This document shows, in pieces, positions 1-10,201 of a DNA stretch of 64,000 bases (positions within the stretch are counted from its first letter, which is position 1; each line of letters begins with the position of its first letter). The position numbers and the translations under genes were made by a program. The stretch is from contig NC_080420.1 in the NCBI RefSeq assembly GCF_029873635.1, positions 34,246,231-34,310,230 of the forward strand, in the 5' to 3' direction. The notes below the pieces were generated by a model, which saw only the letters and a program-made list of their open reading frames with translations, made no database searches and was not told where the DNA came from. The stretch comes from Malania oleifera. Its lineage: Eukaryota; Streptophyta; Magnoliopsida; Santalales; Ximeniaceae.

Positions 1-977
1 TCTTCCACTGGGTATCATATAAGTGCTTTGTTTTAAATGATAAGAATGGCCTAGGAAAATTTGATGCTAAATCAGATAAAGTAATCTTCCTAGGATATGC
101 TGTGAATAGCAAAGCCTTTAAAGTTTACAACAAAAGGACCCTTTCAATTATAGAATCAGTTCATGTAGCAATTGATGAGGCAAATCCATTTTCTTATAAA
201 CCTGCTAATGTTGAGGAAGTAGAAGTTAGAAAAAGTTTAGAAGACCTAACAATTCAAGAAGTAAAGATGAGAGTAATGAAACCAGCTCACCTTCAAATGA
301 TAACTCTTTAGATCAATCTGAATTGCCTAAGGAATGGAAGTTTATAAGGAATCACCAGAAAGATCAAATTATAGGTGAACCCTCACGAGGAGTGTCCACT
401 AGATCATCTTTAAAGAATTTATGCAATCATTGTGCATTCCTATCTCAAGAGGAACCCAAGAACACAAACGAAGCATTAAATGATTATTTATGAATAGTAG
501 CCACACAAGACGAGTAAAACCAATTTGAGAGAAATAGAGTTTGGAAGTTAGTTCCTAGACCCGCTGATCACTTGGTTATCGATACTAAATGGGCTTTTAG
601 GAATAAAAAGGATGAAAATGGCATTGTAGTTCATAACAAGGCTACACTGGTAACTCAAGGTTATAATCAGGAAGAAGGTATAGATTACAATGAGACCTTT
701 ACTCCCGCGGCTAAAATATAAGCAAATAGAATGCTACTAGCCTATACATCTCATAAGAACTTTTAACTTTATCAAATGGATGTGAAGAGTTCATTTTAAA
801 TAGATTTATAAGTTTTCAAGAGGCTCATAAAGAATCTCACCAAATAGCAGTCAAGAGGATATTTAGGTATTTTAGACTTAGGTTTATTGTATCCTAAAGA
901 TACAGTCTTTGCAATGATCAGCTATTCAGATGCAGATTATGCCAGATTTAAAATAGATCGAAAAAGTACAAATGGTA
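1..977 (+). pseudogene. Ty1/copia (Sirevirus-like) pol remnant: integrase C-terminus and broken reverse transcriptase
   Basis: This is the upstream pol part of the outermost element of the left nest; its start lies outside the window. Bases 1-310 read as the integrase C-terminal region, with residues such as KSDKVIFLGYA and VYNKRTLSI that are typical of Sirevirus-type copia. From about 430 the N-terminal reverse transcriptase follows in shifting frames (WAFRNKKDENG, LVTQGYNQEEGIDY, YQMDVKSSF). Several stops and frameshifts break it. Near 795-845 the reading jumps from DVKSSF to the RT/RNase H connection (VKRIFRY, ISYSDADYA), so the RT core with the YVDD active site is deleted. The frame ends in DRKSTNGTC where a solo LTR is inserted. 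It is clearly dead. The lineage is inferred from motifs and from the extra 3' ORF. Confidence 0.85.
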
Positions 978-1989
978 CTTGCTGTAATGACCTGCTTAAT
1001 TTTCACACATTTTTTTTTTCTAAATAATACAAATTAGTATAATGAATCCAGTAGATCATGATCAACCTGAACCCATGGGTACTAGGGATAAAATAGAAAC
1101 ACATAACGGAAGCCTAAGCAGCAGGAAACATAAAATCATAAGCATCTCATAATATCATACACATAATACCATCCATCTCAATACCAAAGTTACCGCATCC
1201 ATTGTATTTAGGTATATACATCTCAAAAAGAAAGTCCTATGGACATTTCCCACAATATCCATTTGTCCCTACCAAAACTTACCCTTCAAAGAGGGCAGAT
1301 CAACTATACTATCCCAGCGGAGCTTTATCCGCTCTCCTATCAGGGGCTCCTGAAAAGTTCATATATTTCGAGGTGAGACACCTCTCAGTATTGGAAATAA
1401 ACTAATACTAGTGCATGGCAACATGAGCATTTCCGTGATATATATATAATCATTACATAAACATAACCAGTAAAACTGTATATCTTATTTCTGGGAAAAA
1501 CATGTATAATCAATGCATAGCAGAACATACAGGATTTTCATAACATAATTCATCTCATATAAATATAATACGAAAACAGCCCTGGTAGGTTAGCTGGCTA
1601 TTGTCATGTATTACCCCCATATAACTGGGTTGTGTGGCTCGAAGACAGGACCTGATAATGGTTGGCCGACCACTGCCAAGTCAAAAGTACAGTATGTAAG
1701 TCCGATGGGTTTGCCACACCTAGTCCGTACACCAAGGGTGCTCACACTTCTTAAAATCACATCAACCATCCAACCTCACGCCACTCTGCATGGCAGCGTT
1801 AACACAAATATCATGATGAATCATGAACACATTGCATCGGTACCGTGCAAGTGCTAGCCTAAACCAAGCCAACTAGGTTTTGATAACATATAACATATAA
1901 TGAAACTATGATACATGGATATTTCATACCATTATTTACCAAATCAATATCATCATATCATTTTGCATATATATGTATATCATAAAAAT

Positions 1990-2250
1990 CATCGGCTCGT
2001 ACGCTGGTATTTCACATTTTACCATAACTCGGCCCGTATGCCAGCAAATCATATCCATAGCTTGGCTCGTATGCCGACAAATATATCCATAGCTCGGCCC
2101 GTACGCCGTAAAATCATATCCATAGCTCAGCCTATACGCCGGCAAACATATCCTTAGCTTGGCTCGTACACCAGCAAACATTTCCATAACTTAGCCCATA
2201 CACCGGCAAATCACATAAAAAATCTCAGCTCGTACGCCGATTTTTCACAT
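1990..2250. repeat. Minisatellite inside the chromovirus solo LTR, unit about 36-38 bp
   Basis: About seven to eight degenerate units share a core resembling GGCTCGTACGCCGGCAAAT followed by CATATCCATAGCT. The units vary at several positions. Homologous LTRs elsewhere in the window carry different tandem repeats at a similar place. Confidence 0.85.
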
Positions 2251-2839
2251 TATAAAAATTCATATCTTTATCATATTCCCAAAAAACAGTATTTCATTAT
2301 AATTTCTACTCATGTCATACGAAACAAGTTTCTCGTATATTTAACATACCATCATTTTCAACAGTATTTTCCAAACATAAAACATATATATTTCTAAAAC
2401 CAGGTGTTGTAAGATTATACATATATTTTCATAAAATATCTAACTTAGTTTATCCCCTTACCTGATTCCTAAAAAAGCCCCCTAAGAAAATAGTCCTGCA
2501 CCCGCAGGGTTCCCCGATCAATACCCTGAAAACGACATTCCCTAGAACTAAACTTCAGTATTTCTACGTGTACTACGTTTTCTACAACTGTCAAAAAGTC
2601 AAATACTAAGTAGAAAGTCTTACCCTGAATCTGGGATGAATTTCAAACTCGTCCCACCAACGATCCGCTCCGGCAAACTTGCAAAGAACTTTCTCATAAG
2701 CGTCGTGGTGGCTTCAGATCATCGAACCGGTAGAAAATCGACCTAAGATCTTAGAGAGAAGGTAGAAGGGGCATAGAGGAGAGAGAAAAAAGTGATTTGC
2801 GCAAGTTTTCGGCTAAAAATGAATTTTACCCCTACTCAT

Positions 2840-3035
2840 ACACTGGCCTTCGTCGACGAGCCACGTCACCTCGTCGACGAGGTCATGAAGACAACTTATT
2901 GACGAACTCTCTCCCCATCAACGAAATTCAGAATCACCCAAAACCTCTCTCAGTATTTTCTCGTCGACAAATTATACCTTTGTCGACGAGTCTAATATAG
3001 CACGTCGTCGACGAACGTCAAACGTTCGTCGATGT
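2840..3035 (-). promoter_or_regulatory. Dyad array (TCGTCGACGA type) in the solo LTR
   Basis: Several full and degraded copies of a GTCGAC-centred palindrome lie here (TCGTCGACGAG, TTTGTCGACGAG, GTCGTCGACGAAC). On the minus strand they sit in the U3 part of the LTR, upstream of an AT-rich stretch near 2815-2830 where homologous LTRs have TATA. Function is inferred from position only. Confidence 0.65.
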
Positions 3036-3124
3036 AGACCTGTTGTGCATCCCTTTTTAATTTCCTTTTCTTTTCTTCCTTTTATTATCAAAATATTATA
3101 ATTCCTCTGGGTCACTACACTTGC

Positions 3125-3560
3125 CACTTCTTAGGACGTTCTCTGGTATCTCAGTTCTCCAAGAAACAGAATTACATGGCACTATCTACTGGTGAAGTTG
3201 AATACGTAGCAGCAGGTAGTTGTTGTGCACAAACTCTATATATGAAACAACAACTCAAGGATTTCAATTTGGAATATTCAGTTTTACCAATTAAATGTGA
3301 TAACGCTAGCACCATCAATATTTCCAAAAATCCTATTTCTCGCTCTAGGACTAAGCATATCGACATTAGACATCACTTTCTTAGAGATTATGTGCAAAAA
3401 GAAGACATCATTCTTGAATTCGTACATATGGATGAACAATAGGCAAATATTTTTATAAAACCTCCTTCTAAGGTTAGGTTCATCTCTATACGACGAGAAT
3501 TAGGTCTATTGCACAGTAGAGAGGTGATTAGAGAAGGAAAAGTTAATTAGTATGAGTGGT
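3125..3560 (+). pseudogene. Ty1/copia RNase H C-terminal part and 3' end of pol
   Basis: This continues the pol frame broken by the solo LTR. It reads HFLGRSLVSQFSKKQN and then, from 3176, MALSTGEVEYVAAGSCCAQ, KCDNASTINISKNP and RTKHIDIRHHFLRDYV. These are hallmark copia RNase H motifs, including the D of CDN and the RSRTKHI..RHHF block. The frame stops at 3440 (EFVHMDEQ then stop) where the family normally continues with QxADIFTKPL. A degraded form of that tail (KPPSKVRFISIRRELG) can be read to about 3510. Only spacer follows, up to the internal promoter-like module. Confidence 0.9.
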
Positions 3561-3579
3561 TGAGTTAAATAAGCAAGTA

Positions 3580-3795
3580 AGTCAAAAGTACTAGAGGTCA
3601 AGCGACTAATACCTTATCCTCAGTTGGCTAAATATACACTGACTTACTAATATCTTAGGCTCAGGAACATTAGATGACTGACTCACTACTGACTTGTGAA
3701 ATTTCAAAGAAATACACAGGTCAGGCGACTGTCTCGTTGAGTACAATCGACTAACCCGCGACAATATATATACTTTTCATAAAACCCTAATTTCA
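3580..3795 (+). promoter_or_regulatory. Internal promoter-like module before the extra ORF: dyad motifs, TATA, AAACCCTAA
   Basis: Between the end of pol and the ATG at 3961 lie several GACTGACT / GGTCAGGCGACTG / GACTAA motifs (about 3595-3755), a TATA-like AATATATATAC (3763-3773) and AAAACCCTAA (3781-3790). A CT-rich leader follows (3830-3960). The same order occurs on the - strand upstream of the homologous ORF start at 48216. Promoter activity is inferred, not shown. Confidence 0.5.
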
Positions 3796-3960
3796 TGAAC
3801 CTCGGTCTATTGACCCTGTTTATCCACTCTTCTGTAGTCTCTTTCCTTCATCTCCAAGTCCTATTTCAAGAAGAATCAACTGATTAAACTTCAAAAGATC
3901 AATAAATATTTCATTCCCATCTCATTTTGAAGGATTCCACTGATTATTTTCTTCAAAATC

Positions 3961-5143
3961 ATGCCTAGAACCAAGTACACGGTGAAACGAGGCTTTACCT
4001 CCGAAAAAGATGATTTTAACAACATTGAGATATGGTTAATGACGCCTCATGCCAAGAAAATTTATCGAGAACACATTCGAGCTACCAAACCCATATTCAG
4101 TAAGGTTCTAGACATCGAATTCTTTAGAGAATATCTGCCAAATAGTTTGCCCCTGTTTAATGCCTTAGGTTGGGAAGGTTTATCACCTACCAAGGAAAAG
4201 GAGTATATCCCAATCTAGTTAAATTGTTTTATGCAAATATGGTATAGGGAGAAACCTTGACCTCCTCTCAGGTCATGAACAAATCTTTTTCCATCACTCC
4301 TCAAACCTTAGCTGTTAGACTAAGAATCTAAAAGGGAGACTTTGAATGTCCACAGATTGGCTCATCTTGGATAATGGCTCAAGATTTTATCTTTGAGAAT
4401 TTCCTACCAATGATTATGATAAAGGAACCCATTTATTTTGGTCATCCTCCCTTATATCATCAGTTAAACTTGCACGCCCAAATCTTACATAAACTTATTA
4501 CTTACAACATATTGCCTAGCGTAGGGTCACATGACCATATCTCCTAGCTCGATTATTTTGTGAAGTGGTGTCTATTGAAGGGTAAATGCCTTGATTTTCC
4601 TAACTTAATTTTAAAAATGGATGATTTTGAGAGAGGAAGCTCGAATGGTAATTCTTCCATATGGAGGAATTGTAAGCCTTGTTTTTGATCATCGAGGTGT
4701 TACCACTTCATCCACCCTTTTCATCAAAAGAACCCACTATGATATGTTTTCCTCTACTATGATTAAACAAATGGGTTTTTTAAGGTATGAAGGTCATGGA
4801 TGGTTTCCTGGTAGAAGGGCTCATAGAGAACCACCACTAGCTTCAGCATAGCATCAAACACAAGAACCCCAGCAAGCTGCACTACCAGTGGATGATATGC
4901 CCTCCTGGTTTGTAAATTATCAGTAGCAGCTGAATTATTTCCATGATTATCATGCATACTGGTTTTAGTTTGCTTTATTCGAGTTTTACTGGACTTAATC
5001 AGCGGCTTGGACGCCTTGAGAACTACATGGTAGGTTCATCTTCTTCAAGAGGGAAAGCTCCCATGGAAATGAGCTCAAGAAATGCTGATTAAGAAGATGA
5101 TGATGAGGAAGACACTAAATCAGATGGTGTCAATGACGATTAA
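3961..5143 (+). pseudogene. Extra 3' ORF of the Sirevirus-like element, resembling the 'putative plant transposon protein' domain
   Basis: The ATG at 3961 opens an 85-codon frame (MPRTKYTVKRGFTSEKDD...) that continues past stops in related frames to about 5143. Middle motifs include KPIFSKVLDIEFFREYLP, LFNALGWEGL, a block around 4480-4660 (LHKLITYNILPSVGS, FVKWCLLKGKCLDFPNLI, VILPYGGIV) and an acidic tail of Glu/Asp near 5090-5140. This order matches the domain often annotated as a putative plant transposon protein (Transposase_32-like), known from extra ORFs of plant retroelements. The role is unknown. Stops at about 4216, near 4330 and near 4545 show it is decayed. A start of the same protein appears on the - strand at 48216-48070. 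Confidence 0.65.
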
Positions 5144-5586
5144 CTCTATTCTATGTTTATTTCTTATCTCACTAAAAAAATTTGGGTTGTAATATTTGAG
5201 CTATTATAGCTCATAAACCGCTTCTTATTTTGTTTTGTTACTTCTTTTTCACTATTTATGTTGGATATCTTATCTAGCGTGTTGCTTTGGCTTGTATTGA
5301 ATTTCATTTGCATGTTATTTGATGAATATCTGGAATGCATATTGTGAAGGATAATTAACTTGAAAATTGCATGCTATATTTGGACCCTCTTCTTGAGAAC
5401 TGAATGCTAACTTATGGTCTCCAGTTGATCTGCACGTTATTTTTCTGTTAATCCTTTTTTATGAAGTCAAAAGGGGGAGAAGCATTAGAAAAATTAAGAA
5501 TTGAGACATGTACATGGACACAATTAATATTATAATAATATGGAATTTTTAAAAGAAATAGTTCATTCAAGGGGAGATATAATTGA
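5144..5586 (+). other. 3' untranslated region of the outer Sirevirus-like element, with polypurine tracts
   Basis: No gene is seen. Two polypurine runs, AAAAGGGGGAGAAG near 5468 and AAGGGGAGA near 5571, resemble the repeated polypurine tracts of Sirevirus 3' regions. The element continues at 12128 after the insertion described next. Confidence 0.6.
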
Positions 5587-5862
5587 TGTTGGCCTTACAA
5601 GGCTTAACATCTTATTTTGATGCTAACAAACAAGAGAAACTTAACATATTTGGTTGAATAATAATATCAAGACTCACAAGGAGCAAGCATGTAAATGCAA
5701 GGTCAAGGATCCATTGCAAGCTTATACTTCAAAGAAGGATGATCATATAAAACTTAAAGCATAGATTTCAAGATGATTTTTTAAAGCTTGAAGAATATGA
5801 GAGAAAGCTTAAAAGTATATCAAAGCTTGAAGAAAAACAAGAGAGGCAAAAGAAAGAAAAAC

Positions 5863-5867
<5 letters not shown>

Positions 5868-5924
<57 letters not shown>
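5868..5924. repeat. (AG)n microsatellite in the 5' LTR
   Basis: About 57 bp of uninterrupted AG. The matching site in the 3' LTR (about 10303-10312) has only a few AG units, so it expanded after insertion. Open frames across it on both strands are simple-repeat artefacts. Confidence 0.97.
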
Positions 5925-5926
<2 letters not shown>

Positions 5927-6159
5927 CAAAATACAAGCATGAAGACTCAAGTGCCAAGAATGTTCAAAGTCTTAAAAGTTTTTATGTAAGTGCTTCATAT
6001 TTTAAATATCTTTTGAAATATTGTTGAAACTCTTTTAAGGTTGAATATGGACTTAGAGACCAAATTTTAAAACTCTGGAAAATGTTTTTGATAATTCACA
6101 TTTGAGCATTTCAAATAATAAAAGAGTTTAAAAATAAAAAATGAATGGTTTTCAGAAAA

Positions 6160-6395
6160 TAGATTGGTCAGCCGACTGACCAGAACACACTAAAATTGGC
6201 CAGCCGATTGACAAAATACCATAATGAATAAATCTGTTCAGCCGACTGACCATTTTGAACGTGGTTGAGCCAGCCGACAGAAAAATTAATGGAACTTATT
6301 TCTGGCAGACAGAAAGGCATCTTCCGCCTGTCTAACCGACTAACTCTGAGAAATGAACTACCCAATCACCTGTCCAGCCGACTGACTTCATAGGA
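6160..6395 (+). promoter_or_regulatory. Dyad array CAGCCGACTGAC with downstream TATA, LTR copy 1
   Basis: About seven copies of CAGCCGACTGAC-like motifs occur. The first full one, GGTCAGCCGACTGACC at 6166-6181, has perfect 6-bp arms (GGTCAG/CTGACC) around CCGA. A TATA-like CAATAAATA follows at 6516-6524; the sister LTRs have CTATAAATA at this place. Confidence 0.75.
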
Positions 6396-7708
6396 TTTTA
6401 AATTTTGAACCTTAACGGGAAAATTCTAAAAATTAGTTTTCCAAATGTAAACATTATAAAAACTTGGTGGACACTCCAAATAACTTGGGGAACAAGGAAA
6501 CTAATCCTAAAAGGTCAATAAATACTGCCTTAATCCCAAGAAATTAATAACCAAGGCAATCACACAGCATTCTTGAAATCAAACTCTCAATCTTTCTCAA
6601 AGTTCTCTATTGCTCATACTCCATCTAGGAGATACCTTCTGAATTGCTTCGGAATCACAAGCATATGGTTCTAACACAAAGTTTTCTCATTCACTAAAAG
6701 AACCCTAGGTGATCTCTTTACTTAAGCTTCAATTCTATTTTATATTAATATTTAAATTTTTGAAGTACATAGTGCTAAATATTGTACTAATATGCTTTGT
6801 TTGAGAGAGTTCTTGTACGCAATGTTTACTTCATATTTTCTTATAGCTCTTGGACAATTCAAGGTGTTTGGATCGTTGACCAAGCATAGGGTATCGCTTG
6901 GAGAGGCGGGCCCTAGCCTACTAAAGGAGTGTGTAACGATTTTGTTCCCCCCGGAAAGGAACTGGTTTAGTGAATCCTTTGGTGGTTTGCCTAAGGCGAG
7001 GACGTAAGCTGGGGATGAGCCGAACCTCGTAAAAGGCCGATGTCACTCTCTTTCCTTTACTCTTTTTAATTTTCAGCATACATATAAACTGCATGGATGT
7101 TTTAAATTCTTATTATAAATACTACTAAGTTTAGAAATTGAATAAACTAAAGTTTAAATTGTTTTTGGACTTACGAAAACCGAAAGGGAGGACGTTGGTT
7201 GATCCATACTTTGCAGAAACCGTAAGGAAGTACCTTGATTGGTGAAACAACCAAAGACTCTTTAACTGAAAGTTTATTTAAAGTTTAAACTTTTGGAAAG
7301 AGTGTTAGATTTTATATTGCACTTCATTTTGAGAAAGCAAAATCATTAATATAGGGCTTCATATCAGCAAACTTGCATTATCAATCTTTACTTTAAGAGG
7401 TTGAATCAAAATCATATATACAGGGCTACAAACAAACAAAAGTTGAATTTTTGTAATAAGCTAAATCTTATATCTTGGTTTGATATTGTGGTTGATTTAA
7501 TAATTGATTGGTTTGATTGATTGATTGGTTACTTGATTGATTAAAAATTGTGTGGTTGTGAATTGTATAAAGACTTAAGTATTTGTTGTGTATTGAATAA
7601 ATCAACAAGAATTCAAGAATTCATTAAAATAAGTAAAAGAGGTTAGGAATTAAAACAAAATTTTTAAACCCAATTCACCCCCCTATTGGGACTACACCTT
7701 GGTTTTCA

Positions 7709-7722
7709 ATTGGTATCAGAGC
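7709..7722 (+). promoter_or_regulatory. Primer binding site for initiator Met tRNA
   Basis: ATTGGTATCAGAGC directly follows the LTR end, matching the plant tRNA-iMet 3' end (TGGTATCAGAGC core). Confidence 0.93.
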
Positions 7723-7765
7723 GGGGTTATAACAAATCCTAACAAGTAGTTATATAAAGATTTAG

Positions 7766-9683
7766 ATGAGACACTTAGGCGTAACTCCCTTTGGAGAGGG
7801 ACAATTCTCAACTAGGTTTCCTATCTTTTGTGGTTTAAACTATACATTTTGGAAACATTACATAAGAATCTATCTACAAACCATGAATTCGAACGCTTGG
7901 AAGGTTGTCACACATGGTGACTTAATTCCTACTAAAATCATAGATGGCAAAGAAATACTCAAAGAAGAAAAAGAATGGACCGACAATGACCATAGGATGT
8001 TACAAGTAAATTCAAGTGTTATGAATGCATTTTATTGTGCCCTTGATATGAATCAATTTAATAAAGTCATGACATGTAAATCATCCAAAGAAATTTGGGA
8101 TAAATTAGAAGTTACTTATGAAAGAACCATTGATGTTAGAGATAGTAGAATAGACATGCTCACAAGCGAGTATGAAACATTTAAGATGAAAACGGTTGAA
8201 TCCATCACTAGTATGTACACTAGGTTCACCCATATAATTAACTCCCTCAATGCCTTAGGAAAAACATAAACCACCTATGAAATGATTCGAAAAATACTTA
8301 GAGGGCTGCCACGTATATGGGAACCAAAAGTCACTGCAATAATCGAAGGAAAAAATTTGAAAAATACCTCCTTAGATGAACTTATAGGTTCTCTCATCAC
8401 ATATAAAATGTCAATGAATAAAAGAAGTGGAAAAACTAAAGCTCCAAGAATCCATAGCCTTCAAAGACTCAAAAGAAAACTCCAGTAGTGAAGATGAAGA
8501 GGATGAACTAGTCTTCATATCCAAGAAACTTGCAAGAATTCTAAGAAGGAAAAATAAATTCAAAAAAATAATTCAAAACTTAGAATCAAATGAAGAAGAA
8601 ACCAATACAAAGAAATCAAAGAATAAAATCCCCACATGTTATAATTGCAAGTAAGATAGACACATAAAACCGGAATGTCCACTATTTAAGAAATATTCTA
8701 AAAAGGAAAAGAAAAAGGTAATAAAAGTCACTACTTGAGACAATATGAGTACAAGTAGTTCTGATAATGAATCAAGTGAGCAAGAAGTTGCTTATGCTTG
8801 CTTTATGGCATGGGATGATGATGAAGAATAATGCTCTTCATCCAAATCGGTTAATGGTTATAGTAGTGATTCATCTAATGAATCTAATGATGAAAGCATG
8901 TCATCTTATGAAGAGTTACAAAATGATTTATTCAAAGTGCATAAGATGTTAGTCAAAGTAATTAAATAATACACATCATTGAATAACAAGAATGAAGGAG
9001 TGATAAAAGAGTTAGAATCTCTCAAACATGTTGAAAAAGAAAAGGACTCAAAAATCAAGAAACTAAAAAGTAAGAATGAAGCTGTGATGAATGAATTAGA
9101 GTTTAAAAATCTTGCTAAAAAAGAAAAAGAATTGAAAATCAAGAAATTAGAGAACAAGAATGAAAAATTGATGAAAGAATTAGAAAACTTAAGATCCCAA
9201 TACTCTATAAAAAATGAGAAAAACTTATATATTTCTAAATTAGAGAATAAGATTGCTAAGATGTATCAAAACCAAGAAAAGGGTAAAAAAGTATAAAATT
9301 CTAAAATAAATGATCTTAAGAAAATAATTGAGGATCAAGTCAAAATCATTTATAATTTTATTAAAAGAAAAGAAAATTTTGACAAAATGATTGGCTCACA
9401 AAGAATGTCTCTAAATAAATAGGGCATAGGATTCAATGGAATAGAAAATAAAAGGAAAAACAATCTTTACATGGGATACTTTACAAAAGAATCTATAAAT
9501 TATGGTAGCACATCTTCAAATGCTTACACTCACACCACATGCTACCTATGTAAAAAGAAGGGACATATAAAGTTTGAATGTCCATTAAAGAGGAAATGTG
9601 TGAAAACAAAACAAGTTTGGAGAATTAAAGAACTATCACTTTCTAAACAATCCAGACCCAAGAAAATATGGGTACCAAGATAA
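7766..9683 (+). pseudogene. Sirevirus-like gag, decayed; pol absent downstream
   Basis: Frames from the ATG at 7766 encode a copia gag of the Retrotran_gag_2/UBN2 type. Motifs are FCGLNYTFWKHYIRIYLQ, KEIWDKLEVTYE, RIDMLTSEYE and MIRKILRGLP. A zinc knuckle follows near 8633 (CYNCK, stop, then HIKPEC). A long Lys/Glu-rich coiled-coil region covers 8979-9296, and a second zinc knuckle (CYLCKKKGHIKFEC) lies near 9540. The frame ends in KKIWVPR at 9683. There is a stop at 8267, a frameshift near 8450, and stops in the first knuckle and in the coil. In autonomous Sireviruses the protease and rest of pol follow the IWVPK-type motif; here there is none. Copies 2 and 3 end at the same motif. Confidence 0.9.
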
Positions 9684-10201
9684 AATACTATGACTAAATC
9701 CTTCAACTTCAATTGATATCAAATCTATGGAAAATCATACAAAGATATTGAACAAATTGAAATAGAGAATAAGGATAAAATTATTCAAGCTTATTAATGT
9801 TTATCTTGTTAAAACTAATGAAAATTGTTGGTCTCAAATTAATGAATGAATCATACAAGGCTTAAATTAGAAAGTATTAAGAAATTAGAAAGTCTGGATG
9901 TTTATATGAAAACAAAAGAAAAGAATATCTGAAGCAAATTGAGATTATTGAATACAGAAGAGAGCTTGGCAGAAAAATAGTGAAACTTTAAAGGAAAACA
10001 AAGGTTAGCCGACTGACCATAAGATCAGCTGACTGACTGAACAACACCCTAAGGAGAAAAGGATAGGTCAGCCGACTAACCATAAGATTAGCCGATTGAC
10101 TAAAGGAAATTTTTTTTAAAACTAGTTCAATATGAAATATATTTAAGAATAAAAGATACTTGAGCAACGTAAGAACAATCTAAGCAATAGTGTAGTGCAA
10201 T
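9684..10201 (+). promoter_or_regulatory. Post-gag U3-like module (truncated) with dyad motifs, copy 1
   Basis: This has no coding potential. AATTGTTGGTCTCAAATTAATG at about 9827-9848 resembles an LTR start, followed by dyads such as TTAGCCGACTGACC, TCAGCTGACTGACTG and GTCAGCCGACTAACC (about 9998-10105). The related copy 2 continues to a TATA box. Here the sequence jumps directly into the 3' LTR at 10202. Confidence 0.55.

Larger units (their letters stand above)
983..3119 (-). mobile_element. Solo LTR of a Ty3/gypsy chromovirus-type element
   Basis: The 2137-bp unit starts TGTAATGACC and ends GGTCACTACA, so its termini are inverted-repeat like and of the TG...CA type. It is flanked by a perfect 5-bp duplication, CTTGC at 978-982 and 3120-3124. 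Removing it joins the copia frame DRKSTNGTC to HFLGRS exactly, which proves insertion into RNase H. It shares internal blocks with the LTRs at 15984-18244 and 45873-48069; for example, the stretch around 1371-1420 matches 16380-16430. The LTR at 15984 has its primer site on the left, which fixes the transcription strand of this family as minus here. There is no internal coding region, so this is a recombined solo LTR. Confidence 0.93.
5587..7708 (+). mobile_element. 5' LTR of a gag-only Sirevirus-like element (copy 1)
   Basis: The 2122-bp LTR starts TGTTGGCCTTACAAGG and ends CCTTGGTTTTCA, directly before a tRNA-iMet primer site. It contains an (AG)n run, a dyad array, a TATA-like box, and U5 repeat blocks including TATCGCTTGGAGAGGCGGG. 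Left flank ATTGA and right flank TTTGA of the whole element (5582-5586 and 12128-12132) agree at 4 of 5 bases, so this is probably a decayed target duplication within the outer element's 3' region. Confidence 0.92.

Noticed and set aside
1990-2250. CRISPR-like spaced repeats
   Set aside because: The units are degenerate, without unique spacers of constant length, and sit within a plant LTR.
5768-6027. Frames with Arg-Glu or Ser-Leu repeats on both strands
   Set aside because: They only translate the (AG)n microsatellite.
7709-7722. Initiator-tRNA-like sequences as a tRNA gene
   Set aside because: Only the 3' end is matched; these are primer binding sites next to LTRs. No full tRNA cloverleaf was found in the window.
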